Under the pieces are notes generated by a model, which was given only the letters and a program-made list of their open reading frames with translations, did not search any database and was not told the DNA's origin. DNA of 64,000 nucleotides from NCBI RefSeq assembly GCF_022581195.2, contig NC_061476.1, positions 9,098,098 to 9,162,097 on the forward strand. Direction: 5' to 3'. This document shows, piece by piece, positions 57,700 to 64,000 of this stretch (positions are counted from its first letter, which is position 1; each line of letters starts with the position of its first letter). The stretch comes from Helicoverpa zea. Lineage: Eukaryota > Arthropoda > Insecta > Lepidoptera > Noctuidae. The position numbers and the translations under genes are program-made.

Positions 57700-59380
57700 T
57701 GACGCAGTCTGTGGCGCAAGTAGATCTGTCCCGAAGGAGTCCATTGTAAGTTACTATAGTGAATTAATTAAGTTATATGCGAAGACGTGTCTCCACACAA
57801 AACTATTACTATTAATACAATAAACTTCATAATAACATGCGACCTTTTATTTTTATATGTTCCCTACATGTGTCATGTGCAGTTATTGCCTGCAGACGAA
57901 CAAGGCGCGTTTAACCAATACAATACAATATCAGTAAGCAAATATAGTTCGTAGATGGCGCTACTAGTCTTATAAGATAACATTTAGTTTTCCTCGTGAA
58001 GCTATTATAATTAATACTAATTATAAATTAAGATACGACGTTAATGTTATCTCGCTATCTTTTAATATGTAATTAAGTTCGTCAATGAACGGAAACATTA
58101 GAGGCAGACAATACTGCAATAAATAACAATTCCACTGCGAGTGCGATAGCTGTGTTTGTGCAGCTGACAGCACGCGGCACGAGACCAGATCTCTATTGAT
58201 TTCCAGGATTTCATCACGATAATAATGAGCTATATCTTTGTGTGCTCTGCACCCCACAGCAGAGTTGATAATGTGACAGACGCACCTGTCTACCATGTTA
58301 CGCCTTCAGCTAATCTCAGCAGATTTCCTTTGACAATAACATAGTATTCAGAAAACGCAGGCGAGTGCAAGAAATTCGCACGTAACCACATAAGTGGCGA
58401 GTAGTGGTCCTAATCAGCTGATTAATTATCTGCCGGCCGCTGATACCGCCCGATACAAATACTACAGGATAAGACAGCAGCCGGCTTATCTATTGATTAT
58501 CTTCAGCAAGTATTCTGCTCAAATATGTATCGATCCACGAATAAGTTGTCTACTTAGATATATTTTGTCTCGGGAAGAGTTCGTAGCAGGCGTGCGCTCG
58601 CGTAGCCGACGCGTAGCGCCGCGTAGTAGCTTGTAGACACATGTAGCAGTTAACAGAGAAAGTGCTATGCACAGTGAAAGTTCAATAAAAAGCTAATTGA
58701 TGTATAAAACTTGCTAGAATGCATTCTATTATAAACGTGTTGCACCAAACGAGCGGACAACGTGCGCTAATGAGGCGGGAGCGCCTGAACCGTAGCATCG
58801 CCACATCATTATAATTTATTATAGCTGCGAGAGCAATTAATTGGAGCGATACCGAAGCTAATCGATCTCAATAACAACATTACTCTTATCGGCCGGTTCG
58901 GTTCCACTCTTTAACTTATTACGCCAACAATATAATGAAGCGGAAAAAAAATACAATCCTTCTATATGTATATTAGTATGTGTCAAGTAATCACAGGGGA
59001 TGATAACACTGGCACATAACGAGATGTGCACTTTCGGCAGATACCTACTGCGTGACCGCGACTCCTGCGCAAGTGCGTGATGTTAGATACTTCCCAATCA
59101 TGTATTGTAGAGCAGGTAAGATTTAAATGCAGTTTATTTTAAAATCTTTGAAATAATCAACTTGTAGAGTAAATAATAAGTTATGGTCAGTGCAACTGCT
59201 TATATGCTGGAGAAATGACGTTTCCACGATTTGGAAAAAGCAAATGGTCCACTTGAGTCCACAGACCGTGAATAAATTGCAGACAGCAAGGTAATTTCTA
59301 TAGAACTAACAGAGATTGTCTGATGTGCAGTGGGTCTGTAAGTGAACTAATAGGCAGTGCAGACTCCGCACCATCCGGAC
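57700..59380. other. No gene seen
   Basis: AT-rich, with AATAAA near 57820 on the plus strand. The minus-strand open frame 58021-58296 starts with a real ATG but shows no domain I can name. Confidence 0.3.
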
Positions 59381-59387
59381 GACACTC

Positions 59388-59645
59388 TCATTTGAATTGC
59401 AAGAGGTGTGTCGCAGGCTCTGTGCTATCGCTGCAGGTGAATACCCATAGGTAAGCACTGAGCAGATCTTTGTAAGACTGAAGTGAGTCAAGAAGTTGAG
59501 ATGGTGTGGCACCCTGGCTGCAGCAGTGGCTCTCGGTGGTGTGGTGATGCTGCGGCGTGTGACGCGGCGGCAGTGTGGTGGCGGCCACGCGCCGCAGCTC
59601 CGTCAGTCGCTCCGTGTCCGCCGTCGCCGCCGCACGTCGCGACAT
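59388..59645 (-). CDS. Possible small protein or first exon, unknown
   Basis: From ATG at about 59645 the minus strand reads MSRRAAATADTERLTELRRV, then a His/Thr/Pro stretch, then SQLLDSLQSYKDLLSAYLW, to a stop at 59388: about 85 aa. The first half is GC-rich and codon-biased, and a CpG-rich patch with a possible start site lies upstream (59.65-59.72 kb). It may be the first exon of a longer gene whose next exon I cannot find, or chance. Confidence 0.3.
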   Translation of the reverse strand: MSRRAAATADTERLTELRRVAATTLPPRHTPQHHHTTESHCCSQGATPSQLLDSLQSYKDLLSAYLWVFTCSDSTEPATHLLQFK

Positions 59646-59719
59646 TACATTTTTCCACAATAATATCAGTCGACCTTGGCGCTATTTCGACGCCGGTGTT
59701 CGCGCGGACACTCTCGGAC

Positions 59720-62618
59720 CCACATGTGAGTATCTCTCGTTTACTACGATACTCCTACAGCGTTTACACTATTCATTTATCATGAAAATTCACTGAAAAA
59801 CTATTAAAAATATTTTCAAAAAAAATGCGGTTAATCTGCCATGTTCGTGAGTTTTAGGCGAATCGTGCTTATCGATAAACATGATATTAAATTAAAATAT
59901 GAACAGAAAATATAATATTTCTAATGTTAGTCATGAATATTGTATTCAGTATGTATTGTCAGTAGGCGCGCGGCACCTGTTGATACCTGTACTTTGTAAG
60001 TAAACAACATGGAATGTTGGACCACTGTTAAAAAATATTTTGTCAAATTCCTAGATTGGTTGTTATTGTCGAGTATTAGCATTATATTAATATTCATCAG
60101 CGAGCGAATCAGTGCGGAGTGTCGCCGCTATTAGTTGACTACTTAATTAATATTGATGAGAGCACTTCGCGCATTGCTGTGTATTTGCAAAAATTTTCAC
60201 CCTTTTCTCAATATTCCTTATTTCTCATATTCTACTGAGAGTTGTTATCTAGTTATAACGTAACGTCTCAATCAGAGGCACAATGTGCGGGCCCCCTTTA
60301 CCCTGCGACCCTCAGTGACCCTCCGTGACCCCCGGCGACCTCGCGGAGAAAGAAGCTCGTCTCGTAAACACGATAGCGTTATCTAAACCATAACACTGAA
60401 GTCCGCTGAAAACATCTCACGCACACATACGCACTAACACACACACGCGTATGCTGATTGCTTATGGTGGTGACGCGAGCATGTTTATTAACCCAATTAT
60501 TGCCGAACAAGAGACATCGGGTTCGAATCCAGAGTAAACAATTTAGGATGCTTATTGTCCCATACTGTCGCGCTGAACAAGTGTTCCGACCATTTAGTAG
60601 ATCTGCCTTCTTATTATGACAAAAAGCGTTTGCAGTAATCGAAGAATAAATGAGCCTCTGATGATGATTGAACCTTAAATTCAGTGTTAGTTTTTGCACA
60701 AACTTGATGTATAATGAGCAGTAAAGTGCGTTGTACAATAAAGTTTATCTGAAGGAATCCGCGCCGGTATCGCGCGGACTAGCTGATTGCGTAAATAGAT
60801 ACAAAATAATTTAATGTGAGCAACCCGAGCGCCGCTTTGTTTACCCAAATCATTCATACGCGCTGTCGGCGCCCGCGTCTGCGCCACTCTCACCGCTCGA
60901 CGTGCTGCATCAAGCACAGAACATCACGTACTATATACTTCAGATACTTCTATTCTCTCCTATGATATATTCTCTGTGGAGATCTATTTTCGGCTATCGA
61001 CATTTCTTTTATTCGTGGCTATTTTCGACGGACGCGTTCTGTTTACGTTTTGCCACAGAGTATATTCGTAAAACATTTTGGTTACCATGCTGAAATTCTG
61101 AGTTTTAGTTTCCCAATCATTTCTGACCCTGATTTATAAAAGTTCTGTATGTAGAATGTAACTATATGTAGCGATAAGACCGCCCATTATGTTACCTACC
61201 TTAACTAGATTAAGATCAAAAATGTAAAATTGGTGTACCTAATAAAGTATATCTATCTATCTAAAGTATATCTATCTCCGCGAGCGATCTCTCGATCCTG
61301 CTGCCTCCTGCAAGTGTCAGATACATTGCTCTACTTATGTTGATAGCTTAGTATCTACTTAAGTAATCTTCACATCCACACGTCGTGTATGTCTAAATAT
61401 ATATTTTGCGGCAAGTTTGTAATGGCGGTTACACGTTTAACACGACTATTATGACGTGAGGAGCAGCGCGATGCTAAATAAAATAGTTTTTTATTGCATC
61501 GTAGATAATTCGCGTCCGCGTGTGGCGACTCGCGCAGGGTCGTATAAATAACCGGAGACGCGTAACTGCAGCGTGAATACGATCGCTCCGGCGCGTCCTG
61601 CACTAAATCTTCATTGAGGACCAGACGAGCCGCCACGTGGCCAAGCCAGGGGGGGGGGAGAGCTTCCCTTCCAACGTCTAATGGCAGATGGAATTGACTA
61701 CCATATTAATGGGTCTTCCAATCGTTTATGCCGCATCGTAGTAGTCAAATAGTAACTTTTCGAAATATGCCTCTGAAGAAACGCTATAAGTTTTTTTCAG
61801 TACTTATCATGCTTACGATGAGATTCAATCGTTTGTTTGGGATTCCCAGATAAATACTCTTTTAATGATTGAAGTTCAACACATCACAGTCAGGCTTGGC
61901 GTTCACGACTGCTCTGAGCGTCGACAACGGCATGCTATGTTTTTTTATAGCATTGTGAAATAAATACATGTTTTGTTTATTTTGATAAAATGAACATCCA
62001 GCATAGTCGTTCACGCCGTCTATAGTAAACAATAGCGAGTGCACAAGCGAAGAGTAGTGAGGGGTGACAACAATATCCGCCACCAGGCGGAACTAAACGC
62101 CTTCAGGTGACGACAATCAACTACTAAGTGATCACATGAGTACAAATATTACGAGTAGAACCATAAGCAAAGCCGTAGTCAAGTAGTAGTGGAGTAGCCT
62201 TCCAAATGTTACTCTAAAACCTACAATTCTACATGAATTCCTCCTCTTTCAAGCTTTCAGCAAGCTCTAAGGCCTTAGGGAAGTGGGAGTATGTCGATAA
62301 GGTTCCAGAAAGTTTCAGTAGGTACTCGAGGATCAATGACCTGTATCCTAGAAAGTACGCGTAAGTTGCCGACTTTTCTGGAAAATTCGAAACTGTGGCC
62401 TAAGTTTTGCTAGTCTCAAGAACATTTTACCAACTGGCAATTGTTTCAAGTAATTACTGCATCAAAGAATCTTATCGACCCACGTTTGTAAAGTAAACAC
62501 CCTGGTCCTAAGTCTGGCTCTATCTACCAACTGTCAAGTGATGCCTGTCTATACTGATATCTATAAGAATCATAAGAATCCAAAGTATTCGTTTTATTTG
62601 TCAAATTGATCAAGTATT
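59720..62618. other. No firm gene
   Basis: Contains GGGTTCGAATCC at about 60510-60521 (SINE-like B box without an A box), and a plus-strand TATA-like GTCGTATAAATAACC at 61539-61553 in GC-rich surroundings, followed by only a short reading frame (from 61680). Confidence 0.3.
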
Positions 62619-62635
62619 CATTGAGCACATAGTCA

Positions 62636-63020
62636 TCATCCTCCGAGCCTTTTTCCCAATCATGTTGGGGTCGGCTTCCAGTCTAACCGGATTCAGCTGA
62701 GTACCAGTGCTTTACAAGAAGCGACTGCCTATCTGACCTCCTCAACCCAGTTACCCGGGCAACCCGATACCCCTTGGTTAGACTGGTGTCAGACTTACTG
62801 GCTTCTGACTACCCGTAACGACTGCCAAGGATGTTCAATGACAGCCGGGACCTACAGTTTAACGTGCCATCCGAAACACAGCCAATGGTGTCTAAGATAT
62901 ACTTAGAAAGTACATACAGACTTAGAAAAGTTGCATTGGTACTTGCCTGACCTGGGATCGAACCCGCGGCCTCATACTTGAGAGATTGGTCCTTTACCCA
63001 CTAGGCCACCACGACTTTGA
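62636..63020 (-). mobile_element. SINE copy 5, full length
   Basis: Full-length, reverse orientation, with promoter boxes at the right-hand end (GGGATCGAACCC; CCTAGTGGGTAAAG on the minus strand). Perfect 17-bp target duplication CATTGAGCACATAGTCA (62619-62635, 63021-63037). Confidence 0.92.
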
Positions 63021-63037
63021 CATTGAGCACATAGTCA

Positions 63038-64000
63038 CTAGCTAAAAATAAAATCAAAGGTTAAGTAATGACTATTGACTATACATATGTATGTGACAGT
63101 GTACACACACACACACACATCGGCGCTATGTTAATGAAGGCAGTGCGCGACACAGTACACAGCGCGGTGGTCATCCACCGACACACGCGAGTTTGTGATA
63201 CTTGCATTCAAATTACTTATTGGTTTATGTACTTATTTCCTCTTCTGTAAGCTTACATTATATTCATGAAAATAAATAAAAGAAAATCTACATATAATCG
63301 CTGCCAAGGGCAAAAATATGCCTAAATATTTGGTTTCTAACGTAACATTATCAAATTCCGCGTTATCATTGATAATTACTACCGCCGGAGATTAGTTAGT
63401 CTTATTAGTTTGCTATTCGTACCGCGTACGTCATAATAGAATGTAACCTGTGTCGAGTACAATATGTTATGGTGTTCCCACATTGCCGTTGGGAATGTGG
63501 GAATGTGAGAGCACTTTTAGAGTGGCGGCTTCAGGTACCGCGGGCGACGGCAGACACGCTCGGCTGCGGATCTTGATCGTTCATTAGAGTATTATTGATC
63601 TGGGCTGTTAATGAGCAAGTGTAGTGGCAGCGAGGCCGCGCCGTCAAGTTCAGTAGCGAGGTGCGCGCGCGCCTGCTACAGCTCGCAGCTTGTGTCGCAT
63701 CACCGTGACGCACTAGATCGCTCGCTCTCCACTACTGCGCGATATGTTTCCATATAAAACATAAAATTATGTCACGATAGACCCTTTGCCATAACAAAAA
63801 TCTATAACTCGTATGAAGCACTATGTTCTGTAGAGTTAATTTGCGTAGAATTTAAGAAGAGAAATTGACACCGTTTTTCCCATGAAGTATGTTTCTACCT
63901 TCTGTTCGTATGTATGTCCTCTGCCTCGTCAATGGTGATATATGGAAGTGGGGTCGCTGGTTGAGGAAAATGGATGTTTTTCCGCTTTAATAAAAATCTT
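63038..64000. other. No gene seen
   Basis: CA microsatellite at about 63104-63118. GC-rich patch at 63.53-63.72 kb without a supported exon. Confidence 0.3.

Noticed and set aside
58021..58296. Minus-strand 91-aa ORF with a faint Wnt-like QWNC
   Set aside because: Only four residues agree, the surrounding Wnt cysteine pattern is missing, and no neighbouring exons fit.
60490..60540. tRNA-like GGGTTCGAATCC
   Set aside because: No A box or acceptor stem; probably an old SINE remnant.
1..64000. CRISPR, operons, prokaryotic systems
   Set aside because: The window is clearly animal nuclear DNA; repeats are tandem minisatellites and transposons, with no spacer array.

Overview
This is eukaryotic, almost certainly lepidopteran DNA (noctuid-like). 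The genes have many short exons with GT/AG introns. Coding exons are very GC-rich in an AT-rich background. The transposons are the common moth types: tRNA-derived SINEs ending in a GGATGATGA-like tail, Helitrons inserted A|TC...CTAG|T, and hAT or foldback elements. There are no operons, CRISPR arrays or clear tRNA/rRNA genes.

Two genes are well supported. (1) On the minus strand, 10869 to 37033 or 38889, a thymine DNA glycosylase (TDG) gene can be assembled from 16 coding exons. All splice phases agree and give 1156 codons. It has two alternative-looking first coding exons (36963-37033, and 38849-38889 inside a CpG-rich block), both ending in the same phase. The glycosylase core lies in exons 3-6 (20.5-23.2 kb). 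It is followed by two perfect AT-hooks and a long low-complexity tail rich in Ser-Pro, Gln, His, Gly and Tyr. (2) On the plus strand, 47233-51417, seven exons encode a 517-aa ZAD C2H2 zinc-finger protein with nine fingers.

Layout: 1-480 tandem repeats; 0.5-3.5 kb repeat-derived or unexplained; 3.5-4.3 kb CpG-rich block that may hold a minus-strand first exon (ATGGCAG|GTCAGT) of a gene running off the left edge; 4.9-5.3 kb full-length SINE; 6.3-10.9 kb 3' flank of TDG with GC-rich patches; 10.9-38.9 kb TDG with a Helitron, SINEs, a hairpin and a foldback in its introns; 39-47 kb mostly non-coding, with weak minus-strand promoter or exon candidates; 47.2-52.3 kb the zinc-finger gene; 52.3-58 kb a transposon-rich block (an inverted pair of 0.56-kb elements, one split by a 1.2-kb hAT element, then another 1.47-kb inverted-repeat element); 58-64 kb mostly non-coding, with one full-length SINE and a possible short ORF at 59.4-59.6 kb.

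Both genes act in the nucleus: TDG in base-excision repair of G/T and modified-cytosine mismatches, the ZAD protein probably in sequence-specific transcription control. Nothing shows that they work together. I see no certain new system. The most unusual coding observation is the architecture of the TDG locus: two first exons, a possible internal CpG promoter before the AT-hook tail, and a Ser-Pro tail resembling a polymerase CTD.
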